A stretch of DNA of 64,000 nt from Plazaster borealis (lineage: Eukaryota > Echinodermata > Asteroidea > Forcipulatida > Labidiasteridae): contig CM037464.1 of NCBI GenBank assembly GCA_021014325.1, positions 5,177,127-5,241,126 of the forward strand. The letters run 5' to 3'. The translations under genes and the position numbers were made by a program. How positions within the stretch are numbered: the stretch's first letter is position 1; each line of letters opens with the position of its first letter. Of the stretch, positions 30,927-41,159 are shown piece by piece. A model generated the notes under the pieces. It was given only the letters and a program-made list of their open reading frames with translations, was not told the DNA's origin and made no database searches.

Positions 30927-31071
30927 CTTAGCTTCTTTGAGTTCATCATCGGTGACTCGACCCTGTAACTCGTCGTCCGTTCTCATGTAGCTCTCATCAT
31001 CGGTGCGGACGTACGACTCTGCATCGTCTGTTGCTATGTAACTATCGTCATCTGTTTGACTCTGCCCAGAG
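30927..31071 (-). CDS. DTNA/DTNB: Dystrobrevin exon, TDDESY repeats
   Basis: The acceptor TTTATTTATAG|CTC continues phase 2 from the previous exon. The exon encodes SGQSQTDDDSYIATDDAESY, then VRTDDESYMRTDDELQGR and VTDDELKEAK: four to five copies of a TDD-E-S-Y motif. The donor is AAG|GTTAGG at 30927, weak but in the right phase for the last exon. If it is not used, translation reads VRE and stops at TAG (30915-30917), giving an alternative C-terminus. In vertebrate alpha-dystrobrevin-1 the corresponding tail (DADPYVQPEDENYEND) is tyrosine phosphorylated. The repeated SY sites here may serve likewise (inference). Confidence 0.75.
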
Positions 31072-31119
31072 CTATAAATAAACATACAAAGACGGTATGA
31101 GAAATGCCATTGTTATGCC

Positions 31120-31767
31120 CCCCCAAAAAAAAAAAAAAAAAAAAAAACCTTTTTATTTTTATTTTTAAAGAATTAAAATTATCTCATTTATCTTTTGAAG
31201 AGGTAAACAATAAACTTAATAAAGTAAAGTAATTCTGGTACAAAAATTTTCAATTTATTCATACTAGCTGAATTTCATACAATACAGCACTAAATTGTTC
31301 GTCAACCCCTACTACAATTATAATACTATTGTGAATAGGATTTCCCAAATATGTAAAATTGTACATTGCACCTGCGCACTAACACCACTGATTGGCAAAA
31401 TGAGGGAAAATCACGCCTTTTTGTATTGGGCTGATGGTGGCATGACACATATGGGTGTGTGCGTCTGACTTGTGCACAACACTACGGCGCTTGCCAACAA
31501 TTAGTGTCTGTATTTATGCGTGAATATAATTAGCATATTTCAAGGGAAAGGAATTAAATGATATCACATAGGCCTAATATTTTGTTCTAGTAAGGGCAGG
31601 GTAGTTTTTCAATGATTAAAGGGCACCTTAATATGGTTGGTTTATTGTAAAACAAAATAATTTAAATTTAGGCCTACAAACTTTATACAATAAAATGGCC
31701 AAATATCTTAAGTAGGGAATACAAAAAGTAAGTAATAAGACAGAAATGGAAAGTTCCACTGGAACTT
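31120..31767. other. Dystrobrevin intron, nothing recognised
   Basis: A poly(A) run of about 25 lies at 31125-31147, followed by AT-rich sequence without a clear repeat. Confidence 0.5.
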
Positions 31768-31875
31768 CAAGGGACACGAGGCAATGAGCAAGGGGCATGG
31801 AGGCAATGACCAGGGGCATGGAGGCAATGACCAAGGGGCATGGAGGCAATGACCAAGGGGCATGGAGGCAATTGC
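31768..31875 (+). repeat. Minisatellite, unit about 21-22 bp
   Basis: GGGGCATGGAGGCAATGACC is repeated about four times and ends in GGCAATTGCCTCAGTTGCC. Confidence 0.9.
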
Positions 31876-32029
31876 CTCAGTTGCCTCCGTGAAGTGTCAG
31901 ACCTGTCAACCATAATATTATAAATTAAAGGCAATAAAAATGAAAAGGTACTGTACAGTACACTGTACCGAGTGTTTGAATTTACACGAGTAACAAGGAA
32001 GTAGCATTTCAATTCATATGTTCATTACA

Positions 32030-32470
32030 ATTCAATCAATCACATCAAATCAGATCAGATCAAACCAAATCGAATCAAGGGAGTAGCATTTCAATTCATA
32101 CATGTATGTTCATTACAATTCAATCAATCAAATCAAATCAAACCAAATCAAATCAAATCAAATCAAATCAATTCAAAAAGTAGCATTTCAATTCATATGT
32201 TCATTACAATTCAATCAAATCAAATCAAATGAATGCATTTATCTCTAGATACTTTTTGGGGCAAATGAATGCCACACAATAATACAAAAGGAAATCAAAT
32301 CAAATCAAATCAAATCAAATCAAATCAAATCAATACATTTATCTCTAGATACTTTTTGGGGCAAATGAATGCCACACAATAATACATAAGGAATTCAAAT
32401 CAAATCAAATCAAATCAAATTGAAACAATGCATTTATCTTCAGAAACATTTTGGGGCAAATGAATGCCAC
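32030..32470 (+). repeat. (CAAAT)n and 110-bp tandem repeat
   Basis: CAAATCAAATCAAAT runs alternate with TTTATCTCTAGATACTTTTT and GGGGCAAATGAATGCCACAC, the latter seen near 32260, 32350 and 32455. The earlier part repeats GTAGCATTTCAATTCATA three times. Confidence 0.85.
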
Positions 32471-32762
32471 ACAATAACACACAACGAAATTAGAATAGAA
32501 GAACAGAAGAACCTCGGAGGTGGTTTACAAACAGAAAAACAACATGTGGCAAATAAAAATGAGGAATTCTGATTAAAAAATTTGAAAAATTCATGAAAAG
32601 GTATAGGCAAAGTAGGAACAAACAAAATAATGAAACACAACTAAAATGCAAATCACCACTGAGAGAAAACTGTCAGTAATACACAAAATATGAAAACTAT
32701 AGCAAATATTGCAAGATATATAAAATAATTTATAATAGATAATGACATTAAGTGGACTGTAT
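32471..32762. other. Dystrobrevin intron, nothing recognised
   Basis: AT-rich, with no motif. Confidence 0.4.
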
Positions 32763-33225
32763 ACAGATTTGAGGGCTGGTGAGCTATGTTGGTAGAGCAC
32801 TTATACGGCACTCGGTTCGAGTCCAGCATCAGCCAATTTTTCTTTGCACATAACCCGTTCACATTATATGTATGGTAAGTAAACTAAGGTCATCCCTCTG
32901 CTGCCGAGTCCCATTGTGGAGGTTCCAGGTTCAAGTCCTGCTCCAGTCAATCTTTCTTTGTTCAAGCCAAAATTATTTTAAAAATAACAAGTCAATTTCC
33001 CTTGTGGTTTATTACTTGATATTTGACGAAAAAAAGTTGTATCCCCTTAAGGTGATCCTTCTGCTGCCGCTTCCCGGGTTGTATCGTAAACTTTGGTGTG
33101 ATCCCTGGCTATACGGCAGTTACAGGTTGAATGGCTTCTGACAGGCACCCCGAACATAGATATTGACAAAAAAGGGAAACTGCCAACATTAGGGCTAGAT
33201 AGCTCAGTTGGTAGAGCCAAATGAC
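32763..33225 (+). repeat. Cluster of tRNA-like SINE units
   Basis: A tRNA-like copy lies at 32770-32840 (GGTGAGCTATGTTGGTAGAG, GGTTCGAGTCCAGC). A T-arm plus body follows at 32925-33040, then the body AGGTGATCCTTCTGCTGCCG and the start of another head, TAGATAGCTCAGTTGGTAGA, at 33195-33214. None is an intact tRNA gene. Confidence 0.7.
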
Positions 33226-33311
33226 TGCTCCTGAACCTCTTTTAATTTTTTTGCATAATCGCTCAGCAGTTTTAGCTTTTACTTGCTAAACAAATAAGAA
33301 TTCGTGCTTAC

Positions 33312-33462
33312 ATATCTAATCCTGACGGAGGGCGGGCATGGTCTCTTGATCTGCCTTCTTTACGTGCCGTCAATTCAGCGATGAAATCCTGTTCGGACAT
33401 TTTGTTGCTTTTCTCACCGGTGGAACCTAAGCGTTGGCCTACTCGATGGCTCATTGAAACAT
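33312..33462 (-). CDS. DTNA/DTNB: Dystrobrevin exon, conserved C-terminal block
   Basis: Acceptor TTTTTCCGGCAG|AT, donor GATAT|GTAAGC; length 151 keeps phase. It encodes DVSMSHRVGQRLGSTGEKSN, then KMSEQDFIAELTARKEGRSR and DHARPPSGL. SEQDFIAELTARK corresponds to SEKAFLAQIHARK of vertebrate dystrobrevin. Reading through the donor would give GLDM and a stop at once. Confidence 0.85.
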
Positions 33463-33799
33463 CTGCCGGAAAAACAAAGTCAACGTTTCCAATTTGTTTA
33501 TTATTATTACATGTGTTATAATTACTATCAATAAAAGCATTTAGTATAGCACCTTTTCCAGTGGTTACAAAGCGCTTACACCAAAATTAAATGAAAAACA
33601 ATGAGGACATATATTGACCCTTTAGACATGTTTGAGACCATTCATTTCTGTATAAACATGATGAAACGCCCAGACATTGCTAATATTGTTCATTTCTGTA
33701 TGACAAATTTTGTCACTAAAAATGTCAACAGAAATAACACGAAACAGAAAGCTCTATATACCAACTCAGTTTTATTAGTATTAACAGCAACAAAGTTTC

Positions 33800-34605
33800 A
33801 ACAATCAGGGAGATTTTCTAATTTGTTCATCAGAGCATAGACTGTGCAAGTCTCGCGCACATTTGAACTTCCGGGACCATAGAGGTCCCAACCATATGGA
33901 GATTTTCATGGGCAAGATTTTGTTTCGTCAATTATTTTAGTTTAACGTGGTTTATGACTATAAAAATTACATATGTTGTTGGGAATGTAATACTTAGTGA
34001 TAACAAATATGAAAGTAAAATCAATTCAATAATTTAACGAAGAAAACCCGAGAATTAAACTTGACCTCAGCTTCCGGTTGCTGCAAAAAAGTTAGAATTT
34101 TGTGCTCACCTCCGATCACAAAACTTATGTAAATGCTTGTTTTACATGCGCGATGATAATCGCCAGATGCTGTAATTGCAACGCGAAGTTTTTTCATAGC
34201 AGTCTATGGTTGTTGAGGAGTCAGCGTCCCCTATAAACTGCGTCAAGCGTTAATTTTACGCCCGTGTGACCGTCGCGAATCCACGAAAGTGGTTTCTGAA
34301 ACGTTAAGATCAACTAAGCATCCTTGTCCCAGAGTTTTAATTTTGCTTCAATAATAATTAACAAATTATTTGTGTATTTATTATAAACACAAAAACTGAT
34401 TTTATTAACATGTAATGAGTATTTTTGTTGTTCAGATTTTATCATCAAATATAATTTAAAACAAAGATTTGATTTCAGAGAAAAAAAGGTTCTTTGTTTG
34501 ACATGTTGTCTCACTCCGATACGCGCGAGACTTGCACAGTCTATTGAGAGATTGGTTTATTTTCAGGGAACTTTCTGTAGAATCAGGGAAAGTTGGCAGC
34601 TCTGC
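33800..34605 (+). repeat. AATCAGGGAGA-family repeat split by a TIR element
   Basis: The left piece AACAATCAGGGAGATTTTCT ends at 33837. The right piece GAGATTGGTTTATTTTCAGG to GTTGGCAGCTCTG resumes at 34545. The inserted element is 33838-34543. Confidence 0.75.
33838..34543. mobile_element. TIR element, 706 bp, ACTGTGCAAGTCTCGCGC ends
   Basis: TAGACTGTGCAAGTCTCGCG at the left is inverted at the right end, with TA at both tips. A second copy, 525 bp, is at 51185-51709 and shares GAACTTCC.GGACCAT, TTCGTCAATTATTTTAGT and AACAAATTATTTGT. It is non-coding. Confidence 0.8.
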
Positions 34606-34787
34606 ACATAGTTGTACCCGCAAGTTTACTAGTCATTCTTATCAAGTTGTTACTTTATAAATTACTCTTTGCTCCCACCAATGAGATTCAGAGCGAGGCA
34701 ATCTGACCTCCACAGTCTGGTACCCGTGACAAAATGACTGCTCATTATCATAAGCATCCTTCAGGGAACAAGACGCTGCTAACATTG

Positions 34788-35200
34788 TGGCGTGTCGTGG
34801 CCGAGCGGATAAGGACACCGAACTCAAGCTCTGGTGTTTCTGATCAGCAGAGTGTGGGTTTGAATCCCAGTCGTGACACTTGTGTCCTTAAGCAAGACAC
34901 TTAACCACATGCTTCGTCCTTCGGATGGGACGTAAAGCCGTTGGTCCCATGTGTTGTGTAATGCACGTAAAAGAACCCAGTGCACTTATCGTAAAGAGAA
35001 GGAGTTCGCCCCGGTGTTCCTGGTCTGATCGGCAGCATATATTGCGCCACAGCACCTTGTAAACCATTGCATGGTGCTATAAATGAATAGGCCTCATACT
35101 TCAAACGTAGCTCCATATACCTTGCAGAGTTTTTTTTGTTTGTAGTCAGACAATGGTGCGCTTAGAAACATCCGTATTAAGCGCCTAATAAATGTTGTGT
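34788..35200 (+). repeat. tRNA-derived SINE, full length
   Basis: GTGTCGTGGCCGAGCGGATA, GTTTGAATCCCAGTCGTGAC, CTTCGGATGGGACGTAAAGC and the tail TAAGCGCCTAATAAATG. It is nearly identical to 50636-51055 over most of its length. Its tail ends 20 bases before the donor of the exon at 35220. Confidence 0.9.
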
Positions 35201-35219
35201 ATTATTATGATTAACATAC

Positions 35220-35318
35220 CCCTACTGTTGGCATTGTCTTTGCTGGGTGTGTCTGGGCTTTTGACGGTTCCCTCTTCAGAGATGAAGTCATCGTCATCTT
35301 CATCATCATCGTCAGCTT
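35220..35318 (-). CDS. DTNA/DTNB: Dystrobrevin exon, acidic linker
   Basis: Acceptor TTTCTATGGAAACAG|AAG, donor AGTAGGG|GTATGT; 99 bases, phase 1 to 1. It encodes (E)ADDDDEDDDDFISEEGTVKS, then PDTPSKDNANSR. It is strongly acidic and follows the VRELNS block as the SEVGSETESNVDSE segment does in vertebrates. Low complexity makes residue-level homology weak; position, phase and splice sites support it. Confidence 0.8.
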
Positions 35319-36013
35319 CTGTTTCCATAGAAATAATGACATTTGTTAATATAGGGAGACCAAGTGCGCCCTCAATATTTTTGAAAACTTTTAATTATTG
35401 TTATTATTTTTTTTAAAGTTAAGTTTGTGTCTAGACCTTTGAACTCAATCTCTTTTCCTTTTTAGCTTTGAGCAAGAGAGCACCTTATTCTTAAGTATTT
35501 CTCTCTATTTTTGTACCTGGAGCAACCCAAAACGTACATTACTTGTAACCAACTTAACTTCAAAACACAAATGTCATCTAAACACAATTTGTACACATTT
35601 ATCAACAAAACTTTATCAAACAACATCTCCAATTATCATTTTTGTTATTATTACTTATTCGACCAAAACGGTACAAATGAACATACAAGTTGCCTAAAAC
35701 AACAACCAAAATTACAAATAGATAAACAATCAGAGAGTTTCATTAAAAGGTTAAGTGAAAGAAGGAACCTCCCCCCCAACAAAAAAAATGTACACATGTT
35801 CCTGCAAGTAAACATACTTAAGACAATATAAAAATATGAAACGGAGGTCAGGGGTTACAAAAGTAAAATAAATCACGGTTGCCAGGGATTTAAGCAAACA
35901 TAAACAAGAACACAACCGAAACAAGGTAAACAAAAAAAATGAAATGGCTTACATGCAATTTCAGAAATGTTTTGCATAAATTTGCATACTTGATTTTATT
36001 CTAATTTCCATAC
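35319..36013. other. Dystrobrevin intron, nothing recognised
   Basis: AT-rich, with no repeat of the families described here. Confidence 0.5.
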
Positions 36014-36236
36014 CTGAGTTCAATTCCCTGACTAACGATGACATGGCACTTGTCACAGAGTCGGCAGCTACCAGGAGATCACTCCGAAGATTCCTGGATC
36101 CTTCGCTACTCGCCGGTTTGCCGTTCCGGGTGGAGCCAATATCGCCGGGCGTGTTGGCGGAATGCGTGGGCGTGGTTGTCGAGGCGTTGTTGTTTTTGGA
36201 GGTGTGGTTTGGGCTGGACCGTGGGGATCCGTGACT
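36014..36236 (-). CDS. DTNA/DTNB: Dystrobrevin exon, Ser/Thr linker and NLRSDLLVAADS block
   Basis: Acceptor TTCTCGACACAG|AGT, donor AACTCAG|GTATGG. It encodes SHGSPRSSPNHTSKNNN, an Asn/Thr-rich linker, then GSRNLRSDLLVAADSVTSAM and SSLVRELNS. Both ends match vertebrate dystrobrevin closely (GAGSPRSSPSHT; RRNLRNDLLVAADS). The middle of the linker is not conserved. Confidence 0.95.
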
Positions 36237-36845
36237 CTGTGTCGAGAAGAGTGAAATTCAAAATGTTTTTCTTTATTTATCTCTTTCACGTGCCGACCGG
36301 TCGCTAAACCCCTTTAGAAATATAGTTGTAAAATGAGAAATAAAGATCGCACGGCCACACACTTTTCAGAATGGGAAAGAGGACTCATGAGGGTGCTATT
36401 GTGACCTGTTTTTTTGGTAGGTCGCCATTTGCCACAAAAAAGAGTTAATGTGTCCATATGATCAATTTATCACTAAAATAAATGGTGCATGAAAGGGTTA
36501 GGGCGATCTAGTGAAAGTTATACGATTTTACAGAAAAAGTAAATGCCTCAGAACACAATATTGCAATATTAAAATTGTACTTAGTAAATCTGAAACAAGT
36601 CTGGAGACGTTCAGCGCTAAGAGAAAAGAGGTAGATAACATGGCAGCTGGGCTGCAGGGCATTGTGGGTGGGTCCATAGAGGGCGCTATTTTGTACATCA
36701 AACTCATAGTGAATCAGACCTGTCGGTTAGGGGAAAATGCATTAGTAATTCCTCTACGTGTTAGTATTGTAAAGTAGACCTTGAACATGTAATCAGATGG
36801 CCTTATGTCATGTATAACGAAAAAAACTACACAATAGAACCAACT
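36237..36845. other. Dystrobrevin intron, nothing recognised
   Basis: No repeat boundary or exon was identified. Confidence 0.4.
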
Positions 36846-37216
36846 TAAAGGCACTGAACACGTTTGGAAATTGTCAAAGACCAGTGTTCTCACTTGGTGT
36901 ATCCCAACATATGCATAAAACCACAAGCCTGTGAAAATTTGGGCTCAATTGGTCATCGAAGTTGCAAGAAAATGATGAAAGAAAAAACACTCTTGTTGTA
37001 CAAATTTGTGTGCTTTCAGATAGGAATAAAAACTTCTTGCAAGAAGTTTTTATTATTTTATTGAGAGTTTACCTCTTTCTCAAAAACTACGTTACTTTAG
37101 AGGGAGTCATTTCCTACAATGTTTTATACTATCCACAGCTCTCCGTTGCTTGTTACCAAGTAAGTTTTTATGCTAATACTTGTTTTGAGTCATTACCAAA
37201 CGTGTACGATACCTTT
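36846..37216 (+). mobile_element. MITE family A, full length
   Basis: AAAGGCACTGAACACGTTTG to CGTGTACGATACCTTT, core complete. Confidence 0.85.
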
Positions 37217-37497
37217 AACGGGTATCAGCGAGGGCTAGGAGATGGAAGTGGACTGGTTATGTTACAAGAATGGAAGACAACTGCCACGGCCAGACAGCAA
37301 TGACATAAGTTCCTGAGGGTAGGAGGAAAGTAGGACGGCCGAGAACAACATGGACGCGTACTACTACTAATAATAATAATAATAGTAAACCATTCTTGGG
37401 GGGGGGGGTAATGCTAAAATTCTGTTTCCCGCTCCTTTCCTTATTTTTTGGATAGAGTACATAATTAATTCCAATCCTCTTAATTTTGTTCCATAAA

Positions 37498-38215
37498 CGT
37501 AAAATAAAACAGATTAGGTGATCCCCTGACTGCCGCTTCCCAGGTTGTATCGTAAACTTGGGTGTGATCCCCGGCTATACGGCAGTTGTATGGCTTCTGA
37601 CTGGCACCCCCGAAAAAAAGATAAATTGACAAAATCGGGAGACCGCCAACATCAGGCATGCAACTCTTCAATTTAAAAAAAAGAGGAAAATGTACCCTTT
37701 TCTCGATCGATGATGTCCTTTCTTTTTGAAGTCATTTTGCGATTGATTATTTACGTTTGTACGTCGAGTGTGAAAACGTTTTTCCAACGTATTTGTCAAG
37801 CGCTTGCACAAGTATAGTACCTGTATCCCGACAAAATCATTAACACGGAGCCAGACGATATTCCTCTATTAGTTTGTCAGCGCAGCGCGGAGTTGTAGCG
37901 CGATATTGGTCCAAGATTCCGCGGCGCCGCAAACTGAAATAAGCCAAATACGTGGATATAATTTTTTTTTCACGGCCGGATTTTTGAAAAATGCGGAAAT
38001 GCTTGAATCCGCGAATTGAAAAACGCAGAAATCCGCGGATCCGCGGAAGAGTTGCATGCCTGCAACATAGGGCTAGATAGCTCAGTTGGTAGAGCGCCGG
38101 CACGTTAATCTGGAGGCAGTTGGTTCAAATCCCGCTCTAGTCAATTTTTCTTTGTTGAACCCCAAATCATTTAAAACTTACCTAGTCAGTTTCCCTCGTG
38201 GTTTATTAATTTAAA
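37498..38215 (+). repeat. tRNA-like SINE split by a hAT-like element
   Basis: The 5' part, 37510-37652 (AGGTGATCCCCTGACTGCCG, CTATACGGCAGTTG), and the 3' part, 38063-38215, flank the insertion. The tRNA-like head at 38077-38148 is the best preserved in the window: acceptor GGCTAGA pairs with TCTAGTC, and the D arm GCTCAGTTGGTAGAGC and T arm with GGTTCAAATCC are intact. The loop ACGTTAA would put GTT in the anticodon position. Position 33 is not T, so a working tRNA is unlikely. Confidence 0.75.
37653..38062. mobile_element. hAT-like non-autonomous element, 410 bp
   Basis: TIRs CAGGCATGCAACTCTTC and GAAGAGTTGCATGCCTG are perfect over 17 bp. CAACAT is present immediately on both sides (37647-37652, 38063-38068). 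The interrupted SINE reads through once the element and one copy of CAACAT are removed. The interior is non-coding, with CCGCGGATCCGCGG-type short palindromes near the right end. Confidence 0.8.
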
Positions 38216-38274
38216 ACAGATTTCACGAAAATGTCATCATACTGTGGGTATTTCATCAAAGACAAAAAAAATAC

Positions 38275-38476
38275 CTTAAGAAGTTTCATAAGTCCTTCAA
38301 GTTGAACCATCAGCTCTCGCCTGCTCTCCTGCAACGCAGCCATCCTCAATTCCAGCTCATCCTTGCGTTGCCGTAGCAACCTGAGCTCGGCCAAAAGTGT
38401 CGGGTTACGTTGCGGCTGCGATCGCACAGCCTCGTCGTGTTCCTGGCGTAGACGCTGGATTTCACGCATTATCTCC
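38275..38476 (-). CDS. DTNA/DTNB: Dystrobrevin exon, coiled-coil heptads
   Basis: Acceptor TTTAACCCAG|GGAG, donor CTTAAG|GTATTT. The 67 codons encode [40 protein letters not shown], then [20 protein letters not shown] and KLLK. This is nearly identical to the vertebrate coiled-coil region, which pairs with dystrophin. It is the most conserved exon here and fixes the gene identity together with the ZZ exon. Confidence 0.98.
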
Positions 38477-38652
38477 CTGGGTTAAACCATCAACATTCAC
38501 ACAAGTTATAATAAGATAACAAAATCTGTTTATTAAATATAAAATAAAATAAAAGTCTCTTGGCATCAGGAGTACTGGGTTATATCACTAAAAGCAAGGA
38601 TGAGATTTGACAAAAAAAATGTTTTTCTGAAAATGGCTTGCTGGCCTGGGTT

Positions 38653-39024
38653 AAAGGCACTGAACACATTTGGTAATTGTCAAAGACCAGTGTTCTCATT
38701 TGGTGTATCCCAACATATGCATAAAATAACAAGCCTGTGAAAATTTGGGCTCAGTTGGTCATCGAAGTTGCAAGAAAATGATGAAAGAAAAAACACCCTT
38801 GTTGTACAAATTTGTGTGCTTTCAGATAGGAATAAAAGGCTTCTTGCAAGAAGTCTTTTATTATTTTAGTGAGAAATTACCTCTTTCTCAAAAACTACGT
38901 TACTTCAGAGGGAGTCGTTTCCTACAATGTTTTATACTATTAACAGCTCTCTGTTGCTCGTTACCAAGTCAGTTTTTATGCTAATATATATTTTGAGTAA
39001 TTACCAAACGTGTACAGTGCCTTT
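38653..39024 (+). mobile_element. MITE family A, full length
   Basis: AAAGGCACTGAACACATTTG to CGTGTACAGTGCCTTT. It is followed by a short SINE-tail-like piece (ATCACTGGATTTATATAGTG) at 39035-39090. Confidence 0.85.
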
Positions 39025-39090
39025 AATAATAATAAAAAATCACTGGATTTATATAGTGCCAAATTACCATCGGATGCAAGGCACTTAAGG

Positions 39091-39627
39091 GAGAAAGAGA
39101 AAGACCAAAGTAATGGGGACAGAAAATTTAGTTTTGTTTAGAAATTGGGATACTATGTTAACATTCTACATTGGAAAATTTCATATCCGGACATGACCTT
39201 TACTTTGACCTCTTCATGTGAATGGAAGTAGGTCAAACCTTGCGGCCGTTTGCGGCCGCTATGGGCATTTTGGTACAAACTGCTTGTGGCCGCTATGGCC
39301 TCTAAAGGGTTCAAGACTCTGTGCATCACCAGAAAGACAACAACTTCAGGTTTGGACACACTGTGGACTATTTCTTTCTCCCTTTGGTGACTGCTTTACT
39401 TCTTTCAAGAAAATCTGAGGGCTCAGGGAGGTTTTGAAGAAAATCCTGAAATCAGGAAATATCCTGAGAAACCAACTGACTGCACAAGGTTTTGATTCAA
39501 CAGTCTGATGCCAGAGCTTAAGTTTCGCCTGCCAGACTGCCTGCCAGACTGGCCTGCCATGAAAAGCAATACACCACAAACTTCTTCCCCATTGATTTGC
39601 GGGTTTTGGATGGGGTCCAGGTCTTAC
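39091..39627. other. Dystrobrevin intron, nothing recognised
   Basis: A TGCGGCCGTTTGCGGCCGCT palindromic stretch at 39240-39260 is the only notable item. Confidence 0.4.
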
Positions 39628-39710
39628 CTGTTCTTAGCCTCAAGTTGCGCAATCAGAGCTCTCTGCTCCTTGTTGGCGTCGAGATCGGCAGAAATCTCAG
39701 ACACAGTGGG
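39628..39710 (-). CDS. DTNA/DTNB: Dystrobrevin exon, start of coiled coil
   Basis: Acceptor GATTGGTTTTCAG|CCC, donor AAGAACAG|GTAAGA. It encodes PTVSEISADLDANKEQRALI and AQLEAKN(R), matching APDISFTIDANKQQRQLIAELENKNR of vertebrates. Phase joins exactly to the next exon. Confidence 0.97.
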
Positions 39711-40071
39711 CTGAAAACCAATCCAGAACTCATTAATAACATCATGAGCATCTTCTCACATATCAAACCATTACACAGCTTCTACACATTTTATCCATAG
39801 GTGCATCCCAAGGCGTTTGATATCAGTGGAAAGGATCAAGTCCTACGCCTTCAGGAATACTATAGTATTACCTCGGGGTTGAATTTTTTTATTTTATTTT
39901 ATTTTAAAGATGCCTCATTTTGAGGCAGCTAACAGTTCACATTTTGAAACTCGATAAATATTTCTTCTGTACTGTTGCACATCTGTAAAATTGCTTCCTC
40001 GAATTTCATACAGTTTCATCGATCATAAAGCGGAAAATCTGGAGTGAAATGTTCATGTACAGCTGATAAAA
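39711..40071. other. Dystrobrevin intron, nothing recognised
   Basis: A (TTTTA)n stretch lies at 39885-39905. No repeat family was recognised. Confidence 0.4.
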
Positions 40072-40128
40072 CTTAACAGAACACCAGTGACAAGATGTCT
40101 ACATCTTGTCACTGGTGTTCTGTTAAGG
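40072..40128. repeat. Perfect 57-bp hairpin
   Basis: CTTAACAGAACACCAGTGAC, then AAGATGT, a CT spacer and the exact reverse complement. It is followed by a GATGTATA triplet repeat at 40132-40156. It may be the joined ends of a fold-back MITE. Confidence 0.9.
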
Positions 40129-40329
40129 TTTAGATGTATAGATGTATAGATGTATAGTTTGGCTGGCAACCTGTTTTCTGCTATGCACGATCTTGTAGGG
40201 CTTAGCGCGTTTGTGCAGTTGTGCCCTTATTTGGGCATAATAATTTCCTCCTATTTAAACCAAGATTGTTTTTCTTCCCAAACCTTTTTCTTCCCGAGCA
40301 CTGTGCAAAATGCACGCTGCTTCAACATT

Positions 40330-40728
40330 GATGATGGAGCCCAAGCCAGAACCAGAGCCCAAGCCAGAGCCAGAACCCAAGCTAGAGCCAAAGCCCAAGC
40401 CAGAGCACAAGCCAGAACCCAAGCCAAAGCCAAAGCCCAAGCCAGAGCCAAAGCCCAAGCCAGAGCACAAGCCAGAACCAGAGCCCAAGCCAGAACCCAA
40501 GCCAGAGCCAGAACCCAAGCTAGAGCCAAAGCCCAAGCCAAAGCCCAAGCCAGAACCAGAGCCCAAGCCAGAGCACAAGCCAGAACCCAAGCCAGAGCCA
40601 GAACCCAAGCCAGAGCCACAACCCAAGCCAGAGCCAAAGCCCAAGCCAGAGCCCAAGCCAGAACCCAAGCCAGAGCCAGAACCCAAGCCAGAGCCAGAAC
40701 CCAAGCCAGAGCCAAAGCCCAAGCCAGA
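40330..40728 (+). repeat. CCAAGCCAGAGC minisatellite (PKPE-coding)
   Basis: About 400 bp of 6-bp based units (AAGCCA, GAACCA, GAGCCC) in higher-order 18-36 bp patterns. All plus-strand frames lack stops, and one reads [16 protein letters not shown] from an ATG at 40310. The seed region at 40297-40345 also occurs, without expansion, at 19330-19425, so this is a repeat-borne array in a dystrobrevin intron rather than a demonstrated gene. Confidence 0.85.
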
Positions 40729-40782
40729 ATTGTACTGTTCGCATTATAAAAAACACAGAAATTTAATTTCCACTGGCGCATT

Positions 40783-41153
40783 AAAGGCATCTAACACGTT
40801 TGGTAATTGGAGCCTATTGTTTGTTTCATACCTATATAGTTGTAGATATATACCATAAAACTAACCTGTGAAAATTTCATTTCAAAAGGTGGTAGCGTTT
40901 TTGAGATATTGCCGAAAATCTGGAGCGGTTATGTCCACGCAGGAAGAAGAATCTTCATTGCAATACACACTCTGAGAAGCATTACGTGTAAATGCTTCTC
41001 AGAATCCAAATGTTTTTGGGGGATAAAAAGTGATCTCGAAGTGAAAAGTTTCTCAGAATGCATTATACTATCCAAAGCTGCTGTACTTATTATCAAGTAA
41101 GTTTTTATTGACATTAATTATCAGAGTCATTACCAAACGTGTACGATGCCTTT
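40783..41153 (+). mobile_element. MITE family B
   Basis: AAAGGCATCTAACACGTTTG to ACGTGTACGATGCCTTTA, with the family B core TTTTTGAGATATTGCCGAAA and the GAAGCATTACGTGTAAATGC hairpin. Confidence 0.8.
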
Positions 41154-41159
41154 AGGCTT

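Noticed and set aside
35751..35933. Possible extra dystrobrevin exon between 35319 and 36013.
   Set aside because: Splice phases of the flanking exons already join (G|AA), and no frame here matches the family.
38077..38148. A possible functional tRNA gene with GTT in the anticodon position.
   Set aside because: The stems pair well, but position 33 is C rather than T and one anticodon-stem pair is lost. The sequence is the head of a SINE with several other copies in the window.
40251..40858. Long open frames (up to about 199 codons) on both strands over the CCAAGCCAGAGC repeat.
   Set aside because: They exist only because a 6-bp based repeat has no stop in any frame. No splice sites, start context or homologue support a gene, and the seed is a dispersed repeat.
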